Below the pieces are notes generated by a model that worked only from the letters and a program-made list of their open reading frames with translations, did no database searches and was not told the DNA's origin. From NCBI GenBank assembly GCA_963580455.1, contig OY756970.1:992001-1056000 (forward strand): 64,000 nt of DNA, given 5' to 3'. A program made the translations under genes and the position numbers. Shown piece by piece: positions 48,453 through 60,043 of the stretch. The first letter of the stretch is position 1. Each line of letters begins with the position of its first letter. This stretch comes from Euonymus europaeus. Its lineage: Eukaryota; Streptophyta; Magnoliopsida; Celastrales; Celastraceae.

Positions 48453-49946
48453 TTCAGAACTCGGAGTCAACGGATATTCATAAAATCGTTTACGTAAAGA
48501 AACCACATTTCGCGGCTAACTAGGTGAAACGAGACCTACTAGCCACGAGTTCTGAAATCAAAATCCGAAACTCCAGGATTGTAGAGCTCGAAAAGTAGTG
48601 TGAAATCAAGCTAAAAATCACCGAATTCAGAACTCGGAGTCAACGGATATTCATAAAACTGTTTACGTAAAGAAACCACATTTCGCGGCTAACTAGGTGA
48701 AACTAGACCTACTAGCCACGAGTTCTGAAATAAAAATCTGAAACTCCAGGATTGTAGAGCTCGAAAGTTAGTGTGAAATCAAGGTAAAAATCACCCAATT
48801 CAGAACTCGGAGTCAACGGATATTCATAAAACCGTTTACGTAAAGAAACCACATTTCGCGGCTAACTAGGTGAAACGAGACCTACTAGCCACGAGTTCTG
48901 AAATCAAAATCCGAAACTCCAGGATTGTAGAGCTCGAAAAGTAGTGCGAAATCATGATAAAAATCACCGAATTCAGAACTCGGAGTCAACGGATATTCAT
49001 AAAACCGTTTACGTAAAGAAACCACATTTCGCGCCTAACTATGTGAAACGAGACCTACTAGCCACGAGTTCTGAAATCAAAATCTGAAATGCTAGGATTG
49101 TAGCTCTCGAAAAGTAGTGTGAAATCAAGCTAAAAATCACCGAATTCAGAACTCGGAGTCAATGGATATTCATAAAACCGTTTACGTAAAGAAACCACAT
49201 TTCGCGCCTAATTAGGTGAAACGAGACCTACTAGCCACGAGTTCTAAAATCAAAATCTGAAACGCCAGGATTTTAGATCTCGAAAAGTAGTGTGAAATCA
49301 AGCTAAAAATCACCGAATTCAAAACTCGGAGTCAACGGATATTCATAAAACCGTTTACGTAAAGAAACCACATTTCGCGGCTAACTAGGTGAAACGAGAC
49401 CTACTAGCCACGAGTTCTGAAATCAAAATCCGAAACTTTAGGATTGTAGAGCTCGAAAAGTAGTTTGAAATCAAGATAAAAATCACCGAATTCAGAACTC
49501 GGAGTCAACAGATATTCATAAAACCGTTTACGTAAAGAAACCACATTTCGCGCCTAACTAGGTGAAATGAGACCTACTAGCCACGAGTTCTGAAATCAAA
49601 ATCCGAAATATCAGGATTGTAGAGCTCGCAAAGTAGTGTGAAATCAAGCTAAAAATCACCGAATTCAGAACTCGGAGTCAACGGATATTCATAAAATCGT
49701 TTACGTAAGGAAACCACATTTCGCGGCAAACTAGGTGAAACGAGACCTACTAGCCACGAGTTCTGAAATCAAAATCCGAAACTTTAGGATTGTAGATCTC
49801 GAAAAGTAGTGTGAAATAAAGCTAAAAATCACCGAATTCAGAACTCGGAGTCAACAGATATTCATAAAACCGTTTACGTAAAGAAACCACATTTCGCGCC
49901 TAACTAGGTGAAACGAGACCTACTAGCCACGAGTTCTGAAATCAAA
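48453..49946 (+). repeat. ~1.5-kb segment duplicated 22 monomers (3806 bp) downstream, left copy
   Basis: AAAACTGTTTACG (48655), GTGCGAAATCATGATAAAAA, GCTAGGATTGTAGCTCTCG (49091), CAATGGATATT, GTTCTAAAATC and CGTAAGGAAACC with CGGCAAAC occur in order and recur at 52461, 52897 and onward with an offset of 3806 bp. The match ends where ATATCAGG/CGCAAAG here becomes ATATCGGG/CGCAAGG at 53755. Confidence 0.87.
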
Positions 49947-51912
49947 ATCCGAAATATCAGGATTGTAGAGCTCGCAAAGTAGTGTGAAATCAAGCTAAAA
50001 ATCACCGAATTCAGAACTCGGAGTCAACGGATATTCATAAAATCGTTTACGTAAAGAAACCACATTTCGCGGCTAACTAGGTGAAACGAGACCTACTAGC
50101 CACGAGTTCTGAAATCAAAATCCGAAACTCCAGGATTGTAGAGCTCGCAAAGTAGTGTGAAATCAAGCTAAAAATCACCGAATTCAGAACTCGGAGTCAA
50201 CGGATATTCATAAAATCGTTTACGTAAAGAAACCACATTTCGCGGCTAACTAGGTGAAACGAGACCTACTAGCCACGAGTTCTGAAATCAAAATCCGAAA
50301 CTCCAGGATTGTAGAGCTCGAAAAGTAGTGTGATATCAAGCTAAAAATCACCGAATTCAGAACTCGGAGTCAACGGATATTCATAAAATCGTTTACGTAA
50401 AGAAACCACATTTCGCGGCTAACTAGGTGAAACGAGACCTACTAGCCACGAGTTCTGAAATCAAAATCCGAAAATCCAGGATTGTAGAGCTCGAAAAGTA
50501 GTGTGAAATCAAGATAAAAATCACCGAATTCAGAACTCGGAGTCAACGGATATTCATAAAACCGTTTACGTAAAGAAACCACATTTCGCGCCTAATTAGG
50601 TGAAACGAGACCTACTAGCCACGAGTTCTGAAATCAAAATCCGAAACGCCAGGATTTTAGATCTCGAAAAGTAGTGTGAAATCGAGCTAAAAATCACCGA
50701 ATTCAGAACTCGGAGTCAACGGATATTCATAAAACCGTTTACGTAAAGAAACCACATTTCGCGGCTAACTAGGTGAAACGAGACCTACTAGCCACGAGTT
50801 CTGAAATCAAAATCCGAAACTTTAGGATTGTAGAGCTCGAAAAGTAGTGTGAAATAAAGATAAAAATCACCGAATTCAGAACTCGGAGTCAACAGATATT
50901 CATAAAACCGTTTACGTAAAGAAACCACATTTCGCGCCTAACTAGGTGAAACGAGACCTACTAGCCACGAGTTCTGAAATCAAAATCCGAAATATCGGGA
51001 TTGTAGAGCTCGCAAGGTAGTGTGAAATCAAGCTAAAAATCACCGAATTCAGAACTCGGAGTCAACGGATATTCATAAAATCGTTTACGTAAAGAAACCA
51101 CATTTCGCGGCTAACTAGGTGAAACGAGACCTACTAGCCACGAGTTCTAAAATCAAAATCCGAAACTCCAGGATTGTAGAGCTCGAAAAGTAGTGTGAAA
51201 TCAAGCTAAAAATCACCGAATTCAGAACTCGGAGTCAACGGATATTCATAAAACCGTTTACGTAAAGAAACCACATTTCGCGGCTAACTAGGTGAAACTA
51301 GACCTACTAGCCACGAGTTCTGAAATAAAAATCCGAAACTCCAGGATTGTAGAGCTCGAAAGTTAGTGTGAAATCAAGGTAAAAATCACCCAATTCAGAA
51401 CTCGGAGTCAACGGATATTCATAAAACCGTTTACGTAAAGAAACCACATTTAGCGGCTAACTAGATAAAACGAGACCTACTAGCCACGAGTTCTGAAATC
51501 AAAATCCGAAACTCCAGGATTGTAGAGCTCGAAAAGTAGTGTGAAATCAAGCTAAAAATCACCGAATTCAGAACTCAGAGTCAACAGATATTCATAAAAC
51601 CGTTTACGTAAAGAAACCACATTTCGCGCCTAACTAGGTGAAACGAGACCTACTAGCCACGAGTTCTGAAATCAAAATCCGAAATATCAGGGTTGTAGAG
51701 CTCGCAAAGTAGTGTGAAATCAAGCTAAAAATCACCGAATTCAGAACTCGGAGTCAACGGATATTCATAAAATCGTTTACGTAAAGAAACCACATTTCGC
51801 GGCTAACTAGGTGAAACGAGACCTACTAGCCACGAGTTCTGAAATCAAAATCCGAAACTCCAGGATTGTAGAGCTGGCAAAGTAGTGTGAAATCAAGCTA
51901 AAAATCACCGAA
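49837..51912 (+). repeat. 12-monomer counterpart of 46204-48452
   Basis: This carries the same ordered monomers as 46204-48452 minus the extra one. The last monomer has a private GAGCTGGCAAAG near 51872 that destroys the SacI site. Two further monomers (51913-52258) repeat the ACTTTAGG and ATATCGGG types of 50702-51047 before the 40-monomer duplication begins. Confidence 0.88.
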
Positions 51913-52258
51913 TTCAGAACTCGGAGTCAACGGATATTCATAAAACCGTTTACGTAAAGAAACCACATTTCGCGGCTAACTAGGTGAAACGAGACCTACT
52001 AGCCACGAGTTCTGAAATCAAAATCCGAAACTTTAGGATTGTAGAGCTCGAAAAGTAGTGTGAAATAAAGATAAAAATCACCGAATTCAGAACTCGGAGT
52101 CAACAGATATTCATAAAACCGTTTACGTAAAGAAACCACATTTCGCGCCTAACTAGGTGAAACGAGACCTACTAGCCACGAGTTCTGAAATCAAAATCCG
52201 AAATATCGGGATTGTAGAGCTCGCAAGGTAGTGTGAAATCAAGCTAAAAATCACCGAA

Positions 52259-55200
52259 TTCAGAACTCGGAGTCAACGGATATTCATAAAATCGTTTACG
52301 TAAAGAAACCACATTTCGCGGCTAACTAGGTGAAAAGAGACCTACTAGCCACGAGTTCTGAAATCAAAATCCGAAACTCCAGGATTGTAGAGCTCGAAAA
52401 GTAGTGTGAAATCAAGCTAAAAATCACCGAATTCAGAACTCGGAGTCAACGGATATTCATAAAACTGTTTACGTAAAGAAACCACATTTCGCGGATAACT
52501 AGGTGAAACTAGACCTACTAGCCACGAGTTCTGAAATAAAAATCCGAAACTCCAGGATTGTAGAGCTCGAAAGTTAGTGTGAAATCAAGGTAAAAATCAC
52601 CCAATTCAGAACTCGGAGTCAACGGATATTCATAAAACCGTTTACGTAAAGAAACCACATTTCGCGGCTAACTAGGTGAAACGAGACCTACTAGCCACGA
52701 GTTCTGAAATCAAAATCCGAAACTCCAGGATTGTAGAGCTCGAAAAGTAGTGCGAAATCATGATAAAAATCACCGAATTCAGAACTCGGAGTCAACGGAT
52801 ATTCATAAAACCGTTTACGTAAAGAAACCACATTTCGCGCCTAACTATGTGAAACGAGACCTACTAGCCACGAGTTCTGAAATCAAAATCTGAAATGCTA
52901 GGATTGTAGCTCTCGAAAAGTAGTGTGAAATCAAGCTAAAAATCACCGAATTCAGAACTCGGAGTCAATGGATATTCATAAAACCGTTTACGTAAAGAAA
53001 CCACATTTCGCGCCTAATTAGGTGAAACGAGACCTACTAGCCACGAGTTCTAAAATCAAAATCTGAAACGCCAGGATTTTAGATCTCGAAAAGTAGTGTG
53101 AAATCAAGCTAAAAATCACCGAATTCAAAACTCGGAGTCAACGGATATTCATAAAACCGTTTACGTAAAGAAACCACATTTCGCGGCTAACTAGGTGAAA
53201 CGAGACCTACTAGCCACGAGTTCTGAAATCAAAATCCGAAACTTTAGGATTGTAGAGCTCGAAAAGTAGTTTGAAATCAAGATAAAAATCACCGAATTCA
53301 GAACTCGGAGTCAACAGATATTCATAAAACCGTTTACGTAAAGAAACCACATTTCGCGCCTAACTAGGTGAAACGAGACCTACTAGCCACGAGTTCTGAA
53401 ATCAAAATCCGAAATATCAGGATTGTAGAGCTCGCAAAGTAGTGTGAAATCAAGCTAAAAATCACCGAATTCAGAACTCGGAGTCAACGGATATTCATAA
53501 AATCGTTTACGTAAGGAAACCACATTTCGCGGCAAACTAGGTGAAACGAGACCTACTAGCCACGAGTTCTGAAATCAAAATCCGAAACTTTAGGATTGTA
53601 GATCTCGAAAAGTAGTGTGAAATAAAGCTAAAAATCACCGAATTCAGAACTCGGAGTCAACAGATATTCATAAAACCGTTTACGTAAAGAAACCACATTT
53701 CGCGCCTAACTAGGTGAAACGAGACCTACTAGCCACGAGTTCTGAAATCAAAATCCGAAATATCGGGATTGTAGAGCTCGCAAGGTAGTGTGAAATCAAG
53801 CTAAAAATCACCGAATTCAGAACTCGGAGTCAACGGATATTCATAAAATCGTTTACGTAAAGAAACCACATTTCGCGGCTAACTAGGTGAAACGAGACCT
53901 ACTTGCCACGAGTTCTAAAATCAAAATCCGAAACTCCAGGATTGTAGAGCTCGAAAAGTAGTGTGAAATCAAGCTAAAAATCACCGAATTCAGAACTCGG
54001 AGTCAACGGATATTCATAAAACCGTTTACGTAAAGAAACCACATTTCGCGGCTAACTAGGTGAAACTAGACCTACTAGCCACGAGTTCTGAAATAAAAAT
54101 CCGAAACTCCAGGATTGTAGAGCTCGAAAGTTAGTGTGAAATCAAGGTAAAAATCACCCAATTCAGAACTCGGAGTCAACGGATATTCATAAAACCGTTT
54201 ACGTAAATAAACCACATTTCGCGGCTAACTAGGTGAAACGAGACCTACTAGCCACGAGTTCTGAAATCAAAATCCGAAACTCCAGGATTGTAGAGCTCGA
54301 AAAGTAGTGCGAAATCATGATAAAAATCACCGAATTCAGAACTCGGAGTCAACGGATATTCATAAAACCGTTTACGTAAAGAAACCACATTTCGCGCCTA
54401 ACTATGTGAAACGAGACCTACTAGCCACGAGTTCTGAAATCAAAATCTGAAATGCTAGGATTGTAGCTCTCGAAAAGTAGTGTGAAATCAAGCTAAAAAT
54501 CACCGAATTCAGAACTCGGAGTCAATGGATATTCATAAAACCGTTTACGTAAAGAAACCACATTTCGCTCCTAATTAGGTGAAACGAGTCCTACTAGCCA
54601 CGAGTTCTAAAATCAAAATCTGAAACGCCAGGATTTTAGATCTCGAAAAGTAGTGTGAAATCAAGCTAAAAATCACCGAATTCAAAACTCGGAGTCAACG
54701 GATATTCAAAAAACCGTTTACGTAAAGAAACCACATTTCGCGGCTAACTAGGTGAAACGAGACCTACTAGCCACGAGTTCTGAAATCAAAATCCGAAACT
54801 TTAGGATTGTAGAGCTCGAAAAGAAGTTTGAAATCAAGATAAAAATCACCGAATTCAGAACTCGGAGTCAACAGATATTCATAAAACCGTTTACGTAAAG
54901 AAACCACATTTCGCGCCTAACTAGGTGAAACGAGACCTACTAGCCACGAGTTCTGAAATCAAAATCCGAAATATCAGGATTGTAGAGCTCGCAAAGTAGT
55001 GTGAAATCAAGCTAAAAATCACCGAATTCAGAACTCGGAGTCAACGGATATTCATAAAATCGTTTACGTAAGGAAACCACATTTCGCGGCAAACTAGGTG
55101 AAACGAGACCTACTAGCCACGAGTTCTGAAATCAAAATCCGAAACTCCAGGATTGTAGAGCTCGAAAACTAGTGTGAAATCAAGCTAAAAATCACCGAAT

Positions 55201-57080
55201 TCAGAACTCGGAGTCAACGGATATTCATAAAACCGTTTACGTAAAGAAACCACATTTCGCGCCTAACTATGTGAAACGAGACCTACTAGCCACAAGTTCT
55301 GAAATCAAAGTCTGAAATGCCAGGATTGTAGATCTCGAAAAGTAGTGTGAAATCAAGCTAAAAATCACCGAATTCAGAACTCGGAGTCAATGGATATTCA
55401 TAAAACCGTTTACGTAAAGAAACCACATTTCGCGCCTAATTAGGTGAAACGAGACCTACTAGCCACGAGTTCTGAAATCAAAATTCGAAACTTTAGGATT
55501 GTAGAGCTCGAAAATTAGTTTGAAATCAAGCTAAAAATCACCGAATTCAGAACTCGGAGTCAACAGATATTCATAAAACCGTTTACGTAAAGAAACCACA
55601 TTTCGCGCCTAACTAGGTGAAACGAGACCTGCTAGCCACGAGTTCTGAAATCAAAATCCGAAATATCAGGATTGTAGAGCTCGCAAAGTAGTGTGAAATC
55701 AAGCTAAAAATCACCGAATTCAGAACTCGGAGTCAACGGATATTCATAAAATCGCTTACGTAAAGAAACCACATTTCGCGGCAAACTAGGTGAAACGAGA
55801 CCTAGTAGCCACGAGTTCTGAAATCAAAATCCGAAACTCCAGGATTGTAGAGCTCGAAAAGTAGTGGGAAATCAAGCTAAAAATCACCGAATTCAGAACT
55901 CGGAGTCAACGGATATTCATAAAACCGTTTACGTAAAGAAACCACATTTCGCGGCTAACTAGGTGAAACGAGACTTACTAGCCACGAGTTCTGAAATAAA
56001 AATCCGAAATTCCAGGATTGTAGAGCTCGAAAGTTAGTGTGAAATTAAGGTAAAAATCACCCAATTCAGAACTCGGAGTCAACGGATATTCATAAAACCG
56101 TTTACGTAAAGAAACCACATTTCGCGGCTAACTAGGTGAAACGAGACCTACTAGCCACGAGTTCTGAAATCAAAATCCGAAACTCCAGGATTGTAGAGCT
56201 CGAAAATTAGTGTGAAATCAAGCCAAAAATCACCGAATTCAGAACTCGGAGTCAACGGATATTCATAAAACCGTTTACGTAAAGAAACCACATTTCGCGC
56301 CTAACTAGGTGAAACGAGACCTACTAGCCACGAGTTCTGAAATCAAAATCCGAAATATCGGGATTGTAGAGCTCGCAAGGTAGTGTGAAATCAAGCTAAA
56401 AATCACCGAATTCAGAACTCGGAGTCAACGGATATTCATAAAATCGTTTACGTAAAGAAACCACATTTCGCGGCTAACTAGGTGAAACGAGACCTACTTG
56501 CCACGAGTTCTAAAATCAAAATCCGAAACTCCAGGATTGTAGAGCTCGAAAAGTAGTGTGAAATCAAGCTAAAAATCACCGAATTCAGAACTCGGAGTCA
56601 ACGGATATTCATAAAACCGTTTACGTAAAGAAACCACATTTCGCGGCTAACTAGGTGAAACTAGATCTACTAGCCACGAGTTCTGAAATAAAAATCCGAA
56701 ACTCCAGGATTGTAGAGCTCGAAAGTTAGTGTGAAATCAAGGTAAAAATCACCCAATTCAGAACTCGGAGTCAACGGATATTCATAAAACCGTTTACGTA
56801 AAGAAACCACATTTCGCGGCTAACTAGGTGAAACGAGACCTACTAGCCACGAGTTCTGAAATCAAAATCCGAAACTCCAGGATTGTAGAGCTCGAAAAGT
56901 AGTGCGAAATCATGATAAAAATCACCGAATTCAGAACTCGGAGTCAACGGATATTCATAAAACCGTTTACGTAAAGAAACCACATTTCGCGCCTAACTAT
57001 GTGAAACGAGACCTACTAGCCACGAGTTCTGAAATCAAAATCTGAAATGCTAGGATTGTAGCTCTCGAAAAGTAGTGTGA
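52259..57080 (+). repeat. 40-monomer (6920 bp) duplication, left copy
   Basis: About 28 monomers match 59179-64000 at a constant offset of 6920 bp with no indel. Paired markers are GTGAAAAGAG (52331/59251), GCTAGGATTGTAGCTCTCG (52897/59817, 54454/61374, 57049/63969), CCGAAATATC (53409, 53755, 54966, 55658, 56350 and each +6920), GACCTGCTAGCC and AAATCGCTTACG. The first 1.5 kb is also the right copy of the 22-monomer duplication of 48453-49946. Confidence 0.92.
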
Positions 57081-60043
57081 AATCAAGCTAAAAATCACCG
57101 AATTCAGAACTCGGAGTCAATGGATATTCATAAAACCGTTTACGTAAAGAAACCACATTTCGCTCCTAATTAGGTGAAACGAGACCTACTAGCCACGAGT
57201 TCTAAAATCAAAATCTGAAACGCCAGGATTTTAGATCTCGAAAAGTAGTGTGAAATCAAGCTAAAAATCACCGAATTCAGAACTCAGAGTCAACAGATAT
57301 TCATAAAACCGTTTACGTAAAGAAACCACATTTCGCGCCTAACTAGGTGAAACGAGACCTACTAGCCACGAGTTCTGAAATCAAAATCCGAAATATCAGG
57401 GTTGTAGAGCTCGCAAAGTAGTGTGAAATCAAGCTAAAAATCACCGAATTCAGAACTCGGAGTCAACGGATATTCATAAAACCGTTTACGTAAAGAAACC
57501 ACATTTCGCGGCTAACTAGGTGAAACTAGACCTACTAGCCACGAGTTCTGAAATAAAAATCCGAAACTCCAGGATTGTAGAGCTCGAAAGTTAGTGTGAA
57601 ATCAAGGTAAAAATCACCCAATTCAGAACTCGGAGTCAACGGATATTCATAAAACCGTTTACGTAAAGAAACCACATTTAGCGGCTAACTAGATAAAACG
57701 AGACCTACTAGCCACGAGTTCTGAAATCAAAATCCGAAACTCCAGGATTGTAGAGCTCGAAAAGTAGTGCGAAATCATGATAAAAATCACCGAATTCAGA
57801 ACTCGGAGTCAACGGATATTCATAAAATCGTTTACGTAAAGAAACCACATTTCGCGGCTAACTAGTTGAAAAGAGACCTACTAGCCACGAGTTCTGAAAT
57901 CAAAATCCGAAACTCCAGGATTGTAGAGCTCGAAAAGTAGTGTGAAATCAAGCTAAAAATCACCGAATTCAGAACTCGGAGTCAACGGATATTCATAAAA
58001 CTGTTTACGTAAAGAAACCAAATTTCGCGGATAACTAGGTGAAACTAGACCTACTAGCCACGAGTTCTGAAATAAAAATCCGAAACTCCAGGATTGTAGA
58101 GCTCGAAAGTTAGTGTGAAATCAAGGTAAAAATCACCCAATTCAGAACTCGGAGTCAACGGATATTCATAAAACCGTTTACGTAAAGAAACCACATTTCG
58201 CGGCTAACTAGGTGAAACGAGACCTACTAGCCACGAGTTCTGAAATCAAAATCCGAAACTCCAGGATTGTAGAGCTCGAAAAGTAGTGCGAAATCATGAT
58301 AAAAATCACCGAATTCAGAACTCGGAGTCAACGGATATTCATAAAACCGTTTACGTAAAGAAACCACATTTCGCGCCTAACTATGTGAAACGAGACCTAC
58401 TAGCCACGAGTTCTGAAATCAAAATCTGAAATGCTAGGATTGTAGCTCTCGAAAAGTAGTGTGAAATCAAGCTAAAAATCACCGAATTCAGAACTCGGAG
58501 TCAATGGATATTCATAAAACCGTTTACGTAAAGAAACCACATTTCGCTCCTAATTAGGTGAAACGAGACCTACTAGCCACGAGTTCTAAAATCAAAATCT
58601 GAAACGCCAGGATTTTAGATCTCGAAAAGTAGTGTGAAATCAAGCTAAAAATCACCGAATTCAGAACTCAGAGTCAACAGATATTCATAAAACCGTTTAC
58701 GTAAAGAAACCACATTTCGCGCCTAACTAGGTGAAACGAGACCTACTAGCCACGAGTTCTGAAATCAAAATCCGAAATATCAGGGTTGTAGAGCTCGCAA
58801 AGTAGTGTGAAATCAAGCTAAAAATCACCGAATTCAGAACTCGGAGTCAACGGATATTCATAAAACCGTTTACGTAAAGAAACCACATTTCGCGGCTAAC
58901 TAGGTGAAACTAGACCTACTAGCCACGAGTTCTGAAATAAAAATCCGAAACTCCAGGATTGTAGAGCTCGAAAGTTAGTGTGAAATCAAGGTAAAAATCA
59001 CCCAATTCAGAACTCGGAGTCAACGGATATTCATAAAACCGTTTACGTAAAGAAACCACATTTAGCGGCTAACTAGATAAAACGAGACCTACTAGCCACG
59101 AGTTCTGAAATCAAAATCCGAAACTCCAGGATTGTAGAGCTCGAAAAGTAGTGCGAAATCATGATAAAAATCACCGAATTCAGAACTCGGAGTCAACGGA
59201 TATTCATAAAATCGTTTACGTAAAGAAACCACATTTCGCGGCTAACTAGGTGAAAAGAGACCTACTAGCCACGAGTTCTGAAATCAAAATCCGAAACTCC
59301 AGGATTGTAGAGCTCGAAAAGTAGTGTGAAATCAAGCTAAAAATCACCGAATTCAGAACTCGGAGTCAACGGATATTCATAAAACTGTTTACGTAAAGAA
59401 ACCACATTTCGCGGATAACTAGGTGAAACTAGACCTACTAGCCACGAGTTCTGAAATAAAAATCCGAAACTCCAGGATTGTAGAGCTCGAAAGTTAGTGT
59501 GAAATCAAGGTAAAAATCACCCAATTCAGAACTCGGAGTCAACGGATATTCATAAAACCGTTTACGTAAAGAAACCACATTTCGCGGCTAACTAGGTGAA
59601 ACGAGACCTACTAGCCACGAGTTCTGAAATCAAAATCCGAAACTCCAGGATTGTAGAGCTCGAAAAGTAGTGCGAAATCATGATAAAAATCACCGAATTC
59701 AGAACTCGGAGTCAACGGATATTCATAAAACCGTTTACGTAAAGAAACCACATTTCGCGCCTAACTATGTGAAACGAGACCTACTAGCCACGAGTTCTGA
59801 AATCAAAATCTGAAATGCTAGGATTGTAGCTCTCGAAAAGTAGTGTGAAATCAAGCTAAAAATCACCGAATTCAGAACTCGGAGTCAATGGATATTCATA
59901 AAACCGTTTACGTAAAGAAACCACATTTCGCGCCTAATTAGGTGAAACGAGACCTACTAGCCACGAGTTCTAAAATCAAAATCTGAAACGCCAGGATTTT
60001 AGATCTCGAAAAGTAGTGTGAAATCAAGCTAAAAATCACCGAA
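56757..60043 (+). repeat. 8-monomer HOR in tandem (1384 bp), about 2.4 copies
   Basis: Units start at 56757, 58141 and 59525. Markers 1384 bp apart are GCTAGGATTGTAGCTCTCG (57049, 58433, 59817), ATCAGGGTTG (57395/58779), ATTTAGCGG with CTAGATAAAACG (near 57668/59052), GAAAAGAGACC (near 57869/59253) and GCGGATAACTAGG with AAACTGTTT (near 58000/59384). The third copy stops at about 60043, where TTCAAAACTCGG replaces TTCAGAACTCAG. Within each unit the order ATCAGGGTTG, AAACTAGACC, ATTTAGCGG is a circular permutation of the order at 51.2-51.7 kb. Confidence 0.87.
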
